Source: Mycolicibacterium thermoresistibile (GTDB lineage Bacteria > Actinomycetota > Actinomycetes > Mycobacteriales > Mycobacteriaceae). From it: a stretch of 64,000 nt of DNA. Position numbers and translations under genes: made by a program. Location: positions 4,774,001-4,838,000 of the forward strand of contig NZ_LT906483.1 of the NCBI RefSeq assembly GCF_900187065.1, given 5' to 3'. The notes under the pieces were generated by a model. That model had not been told where the DNA came from. It saw only the letters and a list, made by a program, of their open reading frames with translations, and made no database searches. Below are positions 52,101 to 60,152 of this stretch, one piece after another (position 1 is the stretch's first letter; each line of letters starts with the position of its first letter).

Positions 52101-55100
52101 CCAGCGCCTCGAACCACAACCGGCTCAACCGGGCGATCTGCGCCTCGTCGACCAGCGACGGCGCCCACGTCCAGGTCGCCTGCAACACCGGACCGTCGGG
52201 GCCGGCATCCAGGGTTCCGGCATTCACCTCGACGGTATGCGCCAGGGGCATCGGGATTTTCGACGCCGCTTCGGTGATCGGCAGACCGCTCGGGTCGATG
52301 CGCCACAGTTCGTCGGGCAGGTCGCCGGCTCCGGCGGCGAGCCGGCCCAGGTAGTTGAACCCGATGGCGGGTTCGGCACCCCCCAACTCGACGTCGGGGT
52401 TCAGATGGCGCAACAACCCGTAGGTGATTCCGTCAGGAACGCTGCGCAGTTGTTCCTTGGCGGCCTTGACCGCCGCCCCCAACGCGTCCCCACCGGTGCG
52501 CACCTGCTCCCACGACAACTTCGGAATGGTCAGCGCCACCGGGTATTTGGTGGTGAACCACCCGACCGTGCGGGACAGATCGACACCTGCCGCCAATTCC
52601 TCGGCCCGGCCGTGGCCCTCGACGTCGATCCCGATCGGGCTGTCACAAGCGCCGAGGAACTCCGCCCAGGCCAGCCCGAACGCGATCAACAGGATGTCCT
52701 GCACCCCGGCGTGGAACGCCGCCGGCACCGCCCCCAGCAACTGACGCGTGGTGTCGGCATCCAGTGCTGCGGTGAGGCGTCCCGCCGTCGCGTAGGTGTC
52801 GCTCTCGGGGCGGACGGCCGGTAGCGCGGCCGGTGTCATCACAAGGTGCCGCCAGGTGTCGACGTGTGCGGTCACCTCGGGTGTGCGGGCGTGTTCGGCC
52901 AGCAGGGTGGACCAACGCGCGAAGGACGTACCTCCGGCCGGCAGGTCGATCGGTTGACCGGTGCGGTGCTGGGCCCAGGCGATGTTGAGGTCCTCCACCA
53001 GGATCCGCCAGGACACCCCGTCGACCGCCAGGTGGTGGATCATCAGCACCAGCTGACCGCTGCCGCGGGCCCACACCGCGCTGAGCATGACCCCGGCCGC
53101 GGGATTCAACCTCGACCGCGCGGCGATCAACACCTCATCGGTCAGGGTGTCGACGGTGTGCAGACAGTCCCGGGCCGTCACGGCACCGGCCGCGGGCACG
53201 AGCAGACCGTCCCCGGCGGTCGTCCCCTCGGCGCGCATCCGCAGGGTGGGGTGCCGGTCGATCAGCGCCTGCAGCACCGCCACCACATCGGCCTCGGCCG
53301 CGGCGGTGTCGGTTCCGGGCGGGGCCTGCAGCACCACGGTCTGGTTGAACTGATCGGTCGGACCGTCGACGCCGCGCAGCCAGCGCATGATCGGGGTGGC
53401 CACCACCGCACCGGTACCGTCGTCGACGGTCTCCGGCTCCCCACCGCTGACCTTGACCACCGACGCCAGTCGCGCGACGGTCTGTTCGACGAAGATGTCG
53501 CGGGGCCGGCACTGCACCCCCGCCGCCCGGGCGCGGGCCACCACCTGCATCGACAGGATGCTGTCACCGCCCAGATCGAAGAACGAGTCGTCCACCCCGA
53601 CCCGCTCCACCCCCAGCACCTCGGCGAAGATCCCGGCCAGCAGACCTTCGAGCGGTGTGCCCGGCGCGCGGTATTCGGCGCCCGTCGCCCGGTATTCCGG
53701 CGCCGGCAGCGCGCGGACGTCGAGCTTGTTGTTGGAGGTGAGCGGAATCGATTCGAGCACCACGATCGCCGCCGGCACCATGTAGGGCGGCAGCCGGTCG
53801 GCCAGTTGGGCGCGGGCCTGGACCGGGTCGGCGGTGCCGGTGATGTAGCCGACCAGCCGTTTGTCCCCCGGCCGGTCCTCACGCGCGATGACGACCGCGT
53901 TCTCGACGCCGTCGACCGCTGTCAGCGCGGTCTGCACTTCGCCGAGTTCGATGCGGTAGCCGCGGATCTTGACCTGCTCGTCGGCGCGGCCCAGATACTG
54001 CAACTGCCCGTCGGCGCCCCAGCGCACCAGATCCCCGGTGCGGTACATCCGGCTGCCCGGTGGCCCGAACGGACACGCCACGAACCGCGACGCGGTCAAC
54101 TCCGACCGCCCCACATACCCGACCGCCACCCCGTCACCGGCGACGTAGAGTTCGCCGATCACCCCAGCGGGGACCGGTCGCATCCAGGAGTCGAGCACGA
54201 ACAGCGCCGCCCGCGGCACCGGGGTGCCGATCGGCACCGCCCCGGATCCGGGGGTGAGCGGCGCACTGATCGCCACGCACATCGTGGTCTCGGTCGGGCC
54301 GTAGGCGTTGATCATCACCCGCCCGGGCGCCCACCGGTCCACCACCGCGGCGGGGCAGGCCTCGCCGACGACGGCCAGCGCCGCATTCTCCAGCCCCTCG
54401 GGCGAGAGCATCGCCACCGCAGACGGTGTCTGGGTGAGAACCGTGACCCCTTCGTCCACCAGGACCCGGTGAAAGTCCTCCGGTGAGCCGGTCACCGACT
54501 CGGGTACCACGACCAGCCGGCCGCCGCGCAGCAGTGCTCCCCAGATCTCCCACACCGAGACGTCGAACGCGAGGGAATGGCACAGCGGCCAGACACCCGG
54601 ATAGGGCAGCCCGGCGTCCAGGGGCGCCATCAACTGGGTGACGTTGTGGTGGGTGACCGCCACTCCCTTCGGGTTTCCGGTGGTGCCCGAGGTGTAGATG
54701 ACGTAGGCGGTGTCGTCGTATGCCGGCCCGGGCAGCGCGGTGGCCGGTTGTTCGGCGATCGCCGAATCGTCGAGGTCGATGACCTCCCCGACCTGACCGT
54801 CCAGCCGCGACCGCAGATCCGCGGTGGTCAGGGCGGCAGCCGGGGCGGCGTCCCGCAGGATGAACTCCAACCGCGCGGCGGGCACGGCGGGGTCGATCGG
54901 CAGATACGCCGCCCGGGCCTTGAGGACAGCGAGAATGCCGATGACAGCCCGGCTGGATCGTTCCGCGACGAGCGCCACCCGATCTCCGGGACCGACTCCG
55001 CGCGACACCAGCAGGTGCGCCACCCGGTTGGCCGCCTCGTCCAGTTCGCGGTAGGTCATGCGCAGACCGTTTCCGCTGACCGCCGGCGCATCCGGGGCAT

Positions 55101-56520
55101 CGGCCACCCGGGCCGCGAACATGTCGGTGATCGCGACCTGGTCAGGCGGCGGCGTGTCGAGCACCCGGTGGTTGCCCAGCACCGCCAGGTCGGACCGGCC
55201 GGGGTCGGCGATCAGCTCGATCGAGGACAGCCGCCGGTCCGGGTCGGCCGCCATCGCCGACACCACATGCTGCAGATGCGCGGCGAGCTCGGCGACCTCG
55301 AAACCGGCGAAGGGTTGTCCGGCGCCGGCGGTGCTCAGGAACAGTTCGTCGCCGGCACCGATGAAGAACAGGCCGAAATGCCCCATCGGACCGTGGTTGG
55401 TGTACGACGCGGTCAGTGGGGCACCGGCGAGATCGAGGGTGAGCCGGGACGGGATGAAGTTGACCGCGACCCGGTTGGAGACCGGTCGCCGCGATCGCCA
55501 GTCCCCGGAGCCCGCGTCCGGTCCGAGCGTGTGCACCGGGAAACGTTGGTGCTGCAGCAGTTCCCGGATCCGGATGTCGACCTGTCGGCAGAAGTCCGCG
55601 ACGGTGAGGTCGGGCGCGGCGTTCAGCACCAGCGGCACCACACCGGCGAGCATCGCCGGCAGGGTCTTCGATCCCGCGTCCACCCGGCGGGAGACCGGGA
55701 AGTCCAGCGCCACCTGTTCGCCGTTGCCCGCCCAGGATCTGACCATCAGCGCGCAGGCCGCGGTGGTGATCGCATACCGGCGCACCCGCAGGTTCCGGGC
55801 CAGCACCTTGATGTCACCGACGACGGCCGGATCCAGCGGGACCGACGCGGACGGTTCATAGCCGCGGCGCTGAGCGTCCGCGGGCGGCAGGGCGAGATCG
55901 AGTCCGTCGTCGGACGGCAGATGGTCGAGCCAGTACGCCTTGTCCTCCCGGAATTCCGGTGAGGCCTCATAGGACGTCTCGTAGTCCAGCAGATCGCGCA
56001 ATGTCCCGAAATAGGCCGGCCCGATCGGCTTCCCGGACACCAACGCCGTGTAGACCGACGCGATCCGCCGGCTCACCAGCGCCATCCCCAGCCCGTCCAC
56101 CGCGATGTGGTGGCACAGGCCGAACAGGTAGTACTGATCGGTCCGGGTGCGGAACAGCGCGAACCTGATCAGCCGGCCGGTCAGCGGCATCAGCGTGTGT
56201 TGCATGGCCGACGCGACGTCCCGGACCTTCTGTTCCGGATCGTCCTCAGCGGTGAAGTCGTAGAACGGAAGCTCCAGATCCGCGTAGTCGAGCGGCTTCT
56301 GCAGCACCCGGCCGTCCGCTTCGAAGAAGGAGGCCCGGGCGGGTTCGGCTTCCTGCAGTGCGATCCGGATCGCCTGTTGAAGAAGGTCTCGGTGAACCGT
56401 GCCGTCGATCCGGCCCAGCAGGCCGAGCTGCCATTCGGCCCCCGCGAGTCCGCTTTCCTGCGACAGCCAGATGTCCAGCTGGCCCCGGGTCAGCGGTAAC
56501 GCTTCATCGACAGGTTCCAT
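46195..56520 (-). CDS. mps1: GPL non-ribosomal peptide synthetase Mps1 (C-A-T-E-C-A-T-E-C)
   Basis: A 3,441-residue NRPS. The starter C domain (CHHIAVDGLG near 137) probably acylates the first residue with the GPL long-chain acid. A1 has a code I read as DVWTAVAMCK, close to the Phe code DAWTIAAICK. T1 has Ser ~987, E1 HHLAVDG ~1162 and C2 HHIVIDG ~1651. A2 reads DFWSVGMVHK, close to Thr DFWNIGMVHK. T2 has Ser ~2500, E2 HHLAVDA ~2668 and C3 HHIVLDG ~3162; C3 ends the protein. Order and size fit the known 10.3-kb mps1, giving acyl-D-Phe-D-alloThr. The ATG has GGAAGATGGTCA upstream, 26 bases after mbtH. Confidence 0.95.
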   Translation of the reverse strand: MEPVDEALPLTRGQLDIWLSQESGLAGAEWQLGLLGRIDGTVHRDLLQQAIRIALQEAEPARASFFEADGRVLQKPLDYADLELPFYDFTAEDDPEQKVRDVASAMQHTLMPLTGRLIRFALFRTRTDQYYLFGLCHHIAVDGLGMALVSRRIASVYTALVSGKPIGPAYFGTLRDLLDYETSYEASPEFREDKAYWLDHLPSDDGLDLALPPADAQRRGYEPSASVPLDPAVVGDIKVLARNLRVRRYAITTAACALMVRSWAGNGEQVALDFPVSRRVDAGSKTLPAMLAGVVPLVLNAAPDLTVADFCRQVDIRIRELLQHQRFPVHTLGPDAGSGDWRSRRPVSNRVAVNFIPSRLTLDLAGAPLTASYTNHGPMGHFGLFFIGAGDELFLSTAGAGQPFAGFEVAELAAHLQHVVSAMAADPDRRLSSIELIADPGRSDLAVLGNHRVLDTPPPDQVAITDMFAARVADAPDAPAVSGNGLRMTYRELDEAANRVAHLLVSRGVGPGDRVALVAERSSRAVIGILAVLKARAAYLPIDPAVPAARLEFILRDAAPAAALTTADLRSRLDGQVGEVIDLDDSAIAEQPATALPGPAYDDTAYVIYTSGTTGNPKGVAVTHHNVTQLMAPLDAGLPYPGVWPLCHSLAFDVSVWEIWGALLRGGRLVVVPESVTGSPEDFHRVLVDEGVTVLTQTPSAVAMLSPEGLENAALAVVGEACPAAVVDRWAPGRVMINAYGPTETTMCVAISAPLTPGSGAVPIGTPVPRAALFVLDSWMRPVPAGVIGELYVAGDGVAVGYVGRSELTASRFVACPFGPPGSRMYRTGDLVRWGADGQLQYLGRADEQVKIRGYRIELGEVQTALTAVDGVENAVVIAREDRPGDKRLVGYITGTADPVQARAQLADRLPPYMVPAAIVVLESIPLTSNNKLDVRALPAPEYRATGAEYRAPGTPLEGLLAGIFAEVLGVERVGVDDSFFDLGGDSILSMQVVARARAAGVQCRPRDIFVEQTVARLASVVKVSGGEPETVDDGTGAVVATPIMRWLRGVDGPTDQFNQTVVLQAPPGTDTAAAEADVVAVLQALIDRHPTLRMRAEGTTAGDGLLVPAAGAVTARDCLHTVDTLTDEVLIAARSRLNPAAGVMLSAVWARGSGQLVLMIHHLAVDGVSWRILVEDLNIAWAQHRTGQPIDLPAGGTSFARWSTLLAEHARTPEVTAHVDTWRHLVMTPAALPAVRPESDTYATAGRLTAALDADTTRQLLGAVPAAFHAGVQDILLIAFGLAWAEFLGACDSPIGIDVEGHGRAEELAAGVDLSRTVGWFTTKYPVALTIPKLSWEQVRTGGDALGAAVKAAKEQLRSVPDGITYGLLRHLNPDVELGGAEPAIGFNYLGRLAAGAGDLPDELWRIDPSGLPITEAASKIPMPLAHTVEVNAGTLDAGPDGPVLQATWTWAPSLVDEAQIARLSRLWFEALGGVCAHVRSGGGGLTPSDIAPARLTQQQIDELADRHDIADILPLTPLQQGLLFQTAFAAEADLPAADIYAVQLMITIAGELDAGRLRDAVHAVVARHPNLAARFCTDHDHPVQIIPTDPVIAWQQVELDDSADFEQWCAAERAAVCTLGDQPVFRAALVHTGGHGTGANEHRFVLTVHHIVIDGWSLPILLQEIFAGYFGQRLPAPARFRDFVTWLAAQDRDAARAAWRELLDGFDTPTLIAPPGQAGPRATASFRLPGQLTGALTDLARAQRTTVSTVLQAAWAHLLMAMTGQRDVVFGTAVSGRPADLPGADRIVGLLINTIPVRARIGADTTVADLLAQLQHAHNDIVEHEHLALNEIHRAAGQDRLFDTLLVYENYPVDAAALAGAQGLAVTDFQSREYNHYPLSVVAMPGDELGLRIEYDTEVFDTADVEALVGRLRRVLTAMTTDPAQRTAAVDLLDSEERNRLSDWGNSSVLDRPEPDVATIPDLFAAQAARTPDAVAMSCGDRAWTYRQLDEHANRLARVLAARGARPGERVALLLPRTGEAVTAILAVLKTGAAYLPLDPAHPDARIEFVLGDAAPIVAVTTAELGARLHRSGVPVIHIDDPAAPGQAGATTGPAPAPDDIAYIIYTSGTTGVPKGVAVTHRNVAALLSALDAELASGQVWTQCHSLAFDFSVWEIWGPLLYGGRVVIVPDPVVRSPEDLHALLAAEQVGMLSQTPSAFYALQTADSLQPEQARQLQLQTVVFGGEALEPQRLSAWMRNHPERPRLINMYGITETTVHASFREIGAADLDDNTSPIGRPLPHLAFFVLDGWLRPVPPGVVGELYVAGAGLATGYVSRSDLTSTRFVACPFGPPGTRMYRTGDLVRWDTGGELHYIGRADEQVKIRGYRIELGEIQAALADLDGVQQAAVIAREDRPGDKRLVGYITGTADPDQARARLADRLPAYMVPTAVVVLDALPLTVNGKLDTRALPAPEYQDAEQYRAPTHAVEEVLAGIYAEVLGIDKVGVDDSFFDLGGDSISSMQVVARARAAGLTIRPRDIFVERTVARLAQVAVPTGADAAVDDAGTGPVVATPIMRWLYDTRGPIDQFNQTVVLRAPAGVTEADVVEILQAVLDRHAMLRLRAADVENLTVPESGAVTARGCLRTVHRLSGDELRSARAELDPAAGTMVRALWAPDTRRLALIVHHLAVDAVSWRILVEDINIAWGQRHTGQPIDLPAGGTSFARWSTLLAEYADTPEVVAQAGVWQQVAAVPAALPAPDPTADTYATAGQLSMTVDADTTGQLLGAVPAAFHAGVQDILLIAFALAWAEFLDTPGSPIGIDVEGHGRTEDIGSHPDAEVDLSRTVGWFTTKHPVALTVGGLSWQQVVAGDAALGPVIKAAKEQLRALPDGIGYGLLRYLNPHVQLPDPDPAIAFNYLGRLGAGGAGLSEELWRIDSDAVAVTAAAAATDTPLGHAVELNAGILDADDGSGGQRLHATWTWARSVLSEDQISRVSRLWADALTGICHHVRRGGGGLTPSDIAPARLTQQELDELTRREPVADVLPLTPLQQGLLFHAGAAPDNHDLYAVQLDLTVRGPLDPDRLRDAVRRVIRRRPNVVARFHDQFAEPVQVLPADPEPVWRYVDMTAPNVDGEAPAEGIEQLSAAERAAVCDLTNSPTLRTLLIRTAADEHRLVLTNHHIVLDGWSKPLLLQEIFSAYFGERLPAPVPYRRFVSWLAEQDHDAARAAWREVFAGFQAPTLVGPPGRLPGRRDVASFRIPAETTRALGELARTCHTTVSTVLQAAWAQVVMWLTGQTDVAFGTAVSGRPPGLAGAESMVGLLINTVPVRATITPTTTVAGILEQLQNNFAHTVDHQHLALTEIHRATGHDQLFDTMFVFENYPIDAAALLGVQDLSITDFSNREFNHYPLSVQAVPGHELGLRVEFDTTVFDAARIRRLVDRMRRVLVAMTADTREKS
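51063..53625. repeat. Tracts of mps1 nearly identical to mps2 (copy B)
   Basis: This is the counterpart of 41981-44550, covering much of E1 and C2 of module 1/2. The shifts in offset (about 9,082, 9,092 and 9,078 bases) come from small indels in divergent islands between the identical tracts. The pattern looks like gene conversion or recombination between modules. Confidence 0.85.
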
Positions 56521-56546
56521 TGACCATCTTCCTCAGACGCTTTCGC

Positions 56547-56771
56547 CTAATGACTGCTTCCCTGCGCCAACCTGTCGCGCAGGCTCTTGGGCCGGATGTC
56601 GGTCCAGTTTTGCTCGATGTACTCCAGGCATGCAGACCGGTCCGCTTCCCCGAAGACCACCCGCCAGCCGGCCGGCACATCGGCAAACGTCGGCCACAGG
56701 CTGTGTTGCTCCTCGTCGTTCACCAGGACGAGGAAGCGGCCGTTTTCGTCATCAAACGGGTTGGTGCTCAC
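56547..56771 (-). CDS. mbtH: MbtH-like NRPS accessory protein
   Basis: A 74-residue MbtH-family protein. The signature NDEEQHSLWP (residues 18-27) is followed by PAGWRVVFG and YIEQNWTDIRP, giving the conserved Trp residues that insert into adenylation domains. It is needed for folding and activity of the Mps A domains. The GTG at 56771 follows GGAGAAAA; the frame is open upstream but unsupported. It is first in the mbtH-mps1-mps2-gap operon. Confidence 0.93.
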   Translation of the reverse strand: MSTNPFDDENGRFLVLVNDEEQHSLWPTFADVPAGWRVVFGEADRSACLEYIEQNWTDIRPKSLRDRLAQGSSH

Positions 56772-57514
56772 TTTTCTCCAAGCTGCTGCTTTTGGCGGAC
56801 ATCGCAGAGTTATCCCAAACATACCGGCATGTCGCAAGTTGGCGCTTGGCCTTTTTCAAGGACTTCCTCAGGTTTGCGTTCCAGAAATGGGCGGAGACGT
56901 TCGCGATTAATTCACCAATACCCATCAGTAGATTTGTTATCGCAGGTTGAAAGCGGTTTCATGGCATTCTCCGCGCTTTGCGCATATTGCATCTTCATGA
57001 GTGTTATGTGGCCGCGAGCGGCATTTTTCACGAATCCGGCTTGGAATATGCGGCCGAGTGGCAATCTCAGCAATCGGCAACCAAATAACTGGACTTATTG
57101 TCGGATATACATTCCCAAATTCGAAACACCATTATTTACTCCTGCGGTAATTCGCTCCGGCGGCGTTCCGGATCGCTATGCCGTGGTCAATGCCATTGCG
57201 CGATGGCATCACTACATTGCGAAGTGTGCGCCTCCGCGACGATGCCGGTCGTGCGTGCCGACGACGATCGCCGACCGAGCCGGCGCCGACGTCACTCCCG
57301 CACATCTCAGCAACGTACACAGCGCCGGCACAACGCCCCGGTGACGGTCCGAAGCTGCTCGCTCCGAGGGTGATTCGGGCAACATCAGGCCGGCGCGTGA
57401 TCGTATGGACACTCAGCCCAGCCGCCGACAACGCGGCACTTTGCTATCCGGCAGCGGCGGCGGAGTCACCGCCTCGAATTATCTTCTGCGTAAGACCCTT
57501 TGGCAGACAGACGG
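56772..57514. other. AT-richer noncoding island upstream of mbtH
   Basis: These 743 bases hold no convincing gene. About 56780-57200 is visibly richer in A+T than the rest of the window, with runs such as CATTATTTACTCC and TGTTATCGCAGG. The short open frames present have un-mycobacterial codon use. It most likely carries the promoter of the mps operon; foreign origin of the segment is possible. Confidence 0.6.
56809..56837 (-). promoter_or_regulatory. Predicted promoter of the mbtH-mps operon
   Basis: On the minus strand TTGCGA (56837-56832) and GATAAC (56814-56809) are separated by 17 bases, with four of six matches each to the sigma-A -35 and -10 hexamers. The -10 ends 37 bases before the mbtH GTG, leaving a short 5' UTR with the Shine-Dalgarno. 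Confidence 0.4.
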
Positions 57515-57763
57515 CTACGATTCGGTCCGGCCGTCCCGGGGCCCGGCCTCCGAACCGTCGATCGGGGAGGATCCCCGGGGCATCAGCATGACGAACAACG
57601 GAATACGCAGTGTCACACCTGCCATGGGTGCCCGGATCGCGAAGGACACCACTTCCAGCTCGAGCCGCTTACCCCGCTGCGTCTCCATCTCCAGACGCCC
57701 CGGGAGGCGCTTGGGCGACGCGAGCCAACTCAGGCCGCGTTCCAGCGACTCGACCAGGTTCAT
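57515..57763 (-). CDS. Small conserved-looking hypothetical protein in the GPL locus
   Basis: An 82-residue frame with strong GC-rich third positions (MNLVESLERGLSWLASPKRL at the start; a hydrophobic stretch APMAGVTLRIPLFVMLMP near 50-67). It starts 72 bases after the stop of the Fmt-type methyltransferase on the same strand. I do not recognise a family. The start is uncertain: an ATG six codons upstream (57781) is also possible and neither has a strong Shine-Dalgarno. Confidence 0.55.
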   Translation of the reverse strand: MNLVESLERGLSWLASPKRLPGRLEMETQRGKRLELEVVSFAIRAPMAGVTLRIPLFVMLMPRGSSPIDGSEAGPRDGRTES

Positions 57764-57835
57764 GTCACCGACTATACCCATCCCGCTCGGGACGGTCTGG
57801 TGAAAATTCTTGTATCAGCGGGTTTTCAGCGGTTT

Positions 57836-58678
57836 TCAGGGGATGTCAGCGTGTTCCGGCGGTTTGGTGAAGCAGTACATCCGGTACTCGGTCGACCCCT
57901 CGGTGCGCAGCTCCTCCCAGGCGCGCCGGGCCGGTGCGAACTCACGCACCCGACGGCGCAGGAATGCCGGTGCGACCCGTTCGATCACGTCCTCCCACAC
58001 CGGGAGGATCTGTTCCATTCCGCGCACGACCTCGGCATTGATCACCCGCGCGGACACCATGTCCAGCGGCGCGGCGGCCAGCGCCGCCTCCCACTCGGCG
58101 AATTCGTGCGGTTGGCGGGCGTCGGCGTACAGGAAATGTCCACCCGGCCGGAGCACCCGTGCGACCTCGGACAAAAAGCGCGAGAAGCGTGGATACAGGT
58201 GCGAGGATTCGATGTTGATCACGGCGTCGAACGACTCGGCGCCGAAGGGCAGGTCCTGCGCATCGCCCACCACGAACTCCAGCCCCGGCAGGCGGTGCTT
58301 CTTCCGGCAGAACTCGATACCGGCCGGATTCAGGTCCAACCCGACGTAGGACATCGGCCCCAGGGTTCGCATCAGATACGAGGCACCCCCGCCGTGGCCA
58401 CACCCCACTTCCAACACCCGCTTGCCGGTGAGGTCCGCCTGGCCGGCGGTGCGGTGATACAGCTGGATCGAATACCGGTTCGGTTCGTCGGTTTCCGACA
58501 ACGGCAGGCCCATCGGGGGGTCCTCCTCGTAGCCGTAGTTCAGGAAGACCACATCGTCGTCGTCGAGTCTGCGGCTGGCGTACGAGTAGATGAACTTCTG
58601 ACCGTGTTGGGTTAGCTTTTCATTCAGCTTCCGGAAGACCTGGTCGCGAGATTCCCGCACACGATTCCGCAGAGGCAT
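57836..58678 (-). CDS. fmt: SAM-dependent methyltransferase, Fmt/Rv2952 family
   Basis: A 280-residue class I methyltransferase. It has the family stretch FLNYGYEEDPPMGLPLSETD, SAM motif I VLEVGCGHGGGASYL, GLDLNPAGIEFCRKKHRLPG, VGDAQDLPFGAESFDAV and the C-terminal YRMYCFTKP. This matches M. tuberculosis Rv2952 (phthiotriol O-methyltransferase) and the GPL fatty-acid O-methyltransferase Fmt. In this locus it most likely O-methylates the 3-hydroxyl of the GPL acyl chain; a sugar O-methyltransferase role is the alternative. It diverges from a glycosyltransferase gene. Confidence 0.8.
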   Translation of the reverse strand: MPLRNRVRESRDQVFRKLNEKLTQHGQKFIYSYASRRLDDDDVVFLNYGYEEDPPMGLPLSETDEPNRYSIQLYHRTAGQADLTGKRVLEVGCGHGGGASYLMRTLGPMSYVGLDLNPAGIEFCRKKHRLPGLEFVVGDAQDLPFGAESFDAVINIESSHLYPRFSRFLSEVARVLRPGGHFLYADARQPHEFAEWEAALAAAPLDMVSARVINAEVVRGMEQILPVWEDVIERVAPAFLRRRVREFAPARRAWEELRTEGSTEYRMYCFTKPPEHADIP

Positions 58679-58779
58679 ATGCGCCAGTATTGCAGACCCC
58701 GTGCAGCGGGTGAAGGCTGTTGCCCATCGGGCTATTGACTTCGACCCGTCCGCAGGCAGGCTGAAAGGCTTTGACCGCT

Positions 58780-60048
58780 ATGAAGTTTGCGTTGGCCTGT
58801 TACGGCACCCGCGGCGATGTCGAACCGTCGGTGAGCATCGGCCGGGAACTTCAGCGGCGCGGTCACGAGGTGCGGCTGGCGGTGCCGCCGGACCTGGTCG
58901 ACTTCGCCGAGAGCGCAGGTCTTTCCGCGGTGCCCTACGGGCCTCGGCTGGCGGACTTCCTGCGCGAGGACTTCCTGCGCCACTTCTGGTCCCGGATATT
59001 CGGGAACCCGGTATCGGCGTTACGCGAACTGTGGGCTCCGATCGCCGAGCACTGGTCCGCGACGAGCACGACGCTCATGTCGCTGGCACAGCATTGCGAC
59101 CTGCTTTCCACAGGTCTGAACTACGAACAGCCCGCCGCCAATGTTGCTGAGTTCTACGGTATCCCGCTGGTGACGCTGCACCACTTCCCGATGCGCCCGA
59201 ACGGACAGCTGGTGCCGGCGCTGCCGTCGGCGCTGGTCCGCGCCGGCGGCGCCCTCTCGGATTGGCTGTTCTGGTGGTCCACCCGGAGTGCGGAGGACGC
59301 GCAGCGCCGTGAACTCGGATTACCGCCGGCACGGGTTCCGGCGACGCGCCGGATGGCGCGGCGGGGCGTGCTGGAGATCCAGGCCTACGACGCGGTGTCG
59401 GTGCCGGGACTGGCCGCGGAGTGGGCCGGATTCGGAGACCGCCGGCCATTCGTCGGTGCGTTGACGATGGAGCTGCCGACGCCGTCGGACGCGGAGGTGC
59501 TCGAGTGGATCGCGGCGGGCACACCGCCGATTTGCTTTGCCACCGGCAGTATTCCGGTGGAATCTCCCTCGCAGACGGTCCAGATGTTCGCGTCGGTGTG
59601 TTCGCGGCTCGGCGAACGGGCGTTGATCTGCGCCGGCGGCACCGACATCGACGGCGTGCCGGAGTACGGACATGTCAAGGTGGTGGGGGCGGTGAACTAT
59701 GCACGGGTGTTCCCGGCGTGTCGGGCCATCGTGCATCACGGTGGCTCCGGCACCACCGCCGCCGTCCTGCGCGCCGGCGTGCCCAGCCTGGTCACCTGGA
59801 GTTCCGCGGATCAGCCCTATTGGGGCAACCAGGTCAAACGACTGAAAGTGGGGACGTCTCGCCGGTTTTCCCACACCACGCCCGACACCCTGGTCGCCGA
59901 TCTGCGCCGCATCCTCACCCCGGACTACGCCGTCCGGGCACGCGCTGTCGCGGCACGCATGACCGATCCCGCCGACAGCGTCGTCCGGGCCGCCGATCTG
60001 TTCGAAACGGCCGTCGAGTGTGCCCCCGGCGTGGCCCACCGGGAATGA
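58780..60048 (+). CDS. GT1 family glycosyltransferase (GPL Gtf-type)
   Basis: A 422-residue UDP/dTDP-sugar glycosyltransferase with a two-Rossmann GT-B fold. The N-terminus is KFALACYGTRGDVEPSVSIG. The donor-site region is GAVNYARVFPACRAIVHHGG, then SGTTAAVLRAGVPSLV (HHGGSGT near residue 319). It belongs with mycobacterial Gtf1/Gtf2/RtfA proteins that add 6-deoxytalose or rhamnose to the GPL peptide. ATG 58780 is chosen; a TTG at 58771 is possible. It is about 45% identical by eye to the protein at 62319-63587, so the two probably glycosylate different sites. Confidence 0.88.
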   Translation: MKFALACYGTRGDVEPSVSIGRELQRRGHEVRLAVPPDLVDFAESAGLSAVPYGPRLADFLREDFLRHFWSRIFGNPVSALRELWAPIAEHWSATSTTLMSLAQHCDLLSTGLNYEQPAANVAEFYGIPLVTLHHFPMRPNGQLVPALPSALVRAGGALSDWLFWWSTRSAEDAQRRELGLPPARVPATRRMARRGVLEIQAYDAVSVPGLAAEWAGFGDRRPFVGALTMELPTPSDAEVLEWIAAGTPPICFATGSIPVESPSQTVQMFASVCSRLGERALICAGGTDIDGVPEYGHVKVVGAVNYARVFPACRAIVHHGGSGTTAAVLRAGVPSLVTWSSADQPYWGNQVKRLKVGTSRRFSHTTPDTLVADLRRILTPDYAVRARAVAARMTDPADSVVRAADLFETAVECAPGVAHRE

Positions 60049-60152
60049 GGGAAGCAGAATAGCGGTGCGGGCAAAGATTTTCGTCTACGTTCAACAGCGA
60101 ACCCCGTCGGCGCGCAAGGCTCCGCCAAGCCCGTCACGCCGCCTTCGGCAAC

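Noticed and set aside
56547..56771. Mycobactin-pathway MbtH
   Set aside because: It is directly upstream of mps1 with no mycobactin synthesis genes nearby. It is the GPL-locus paralogue of the family.
57098..57373. Short open frames on either strand in the island upstream of mbtH
   Set aside because: Codon use, composition and lack of ribosome-binding sites do not support translation. They look like chance frames.
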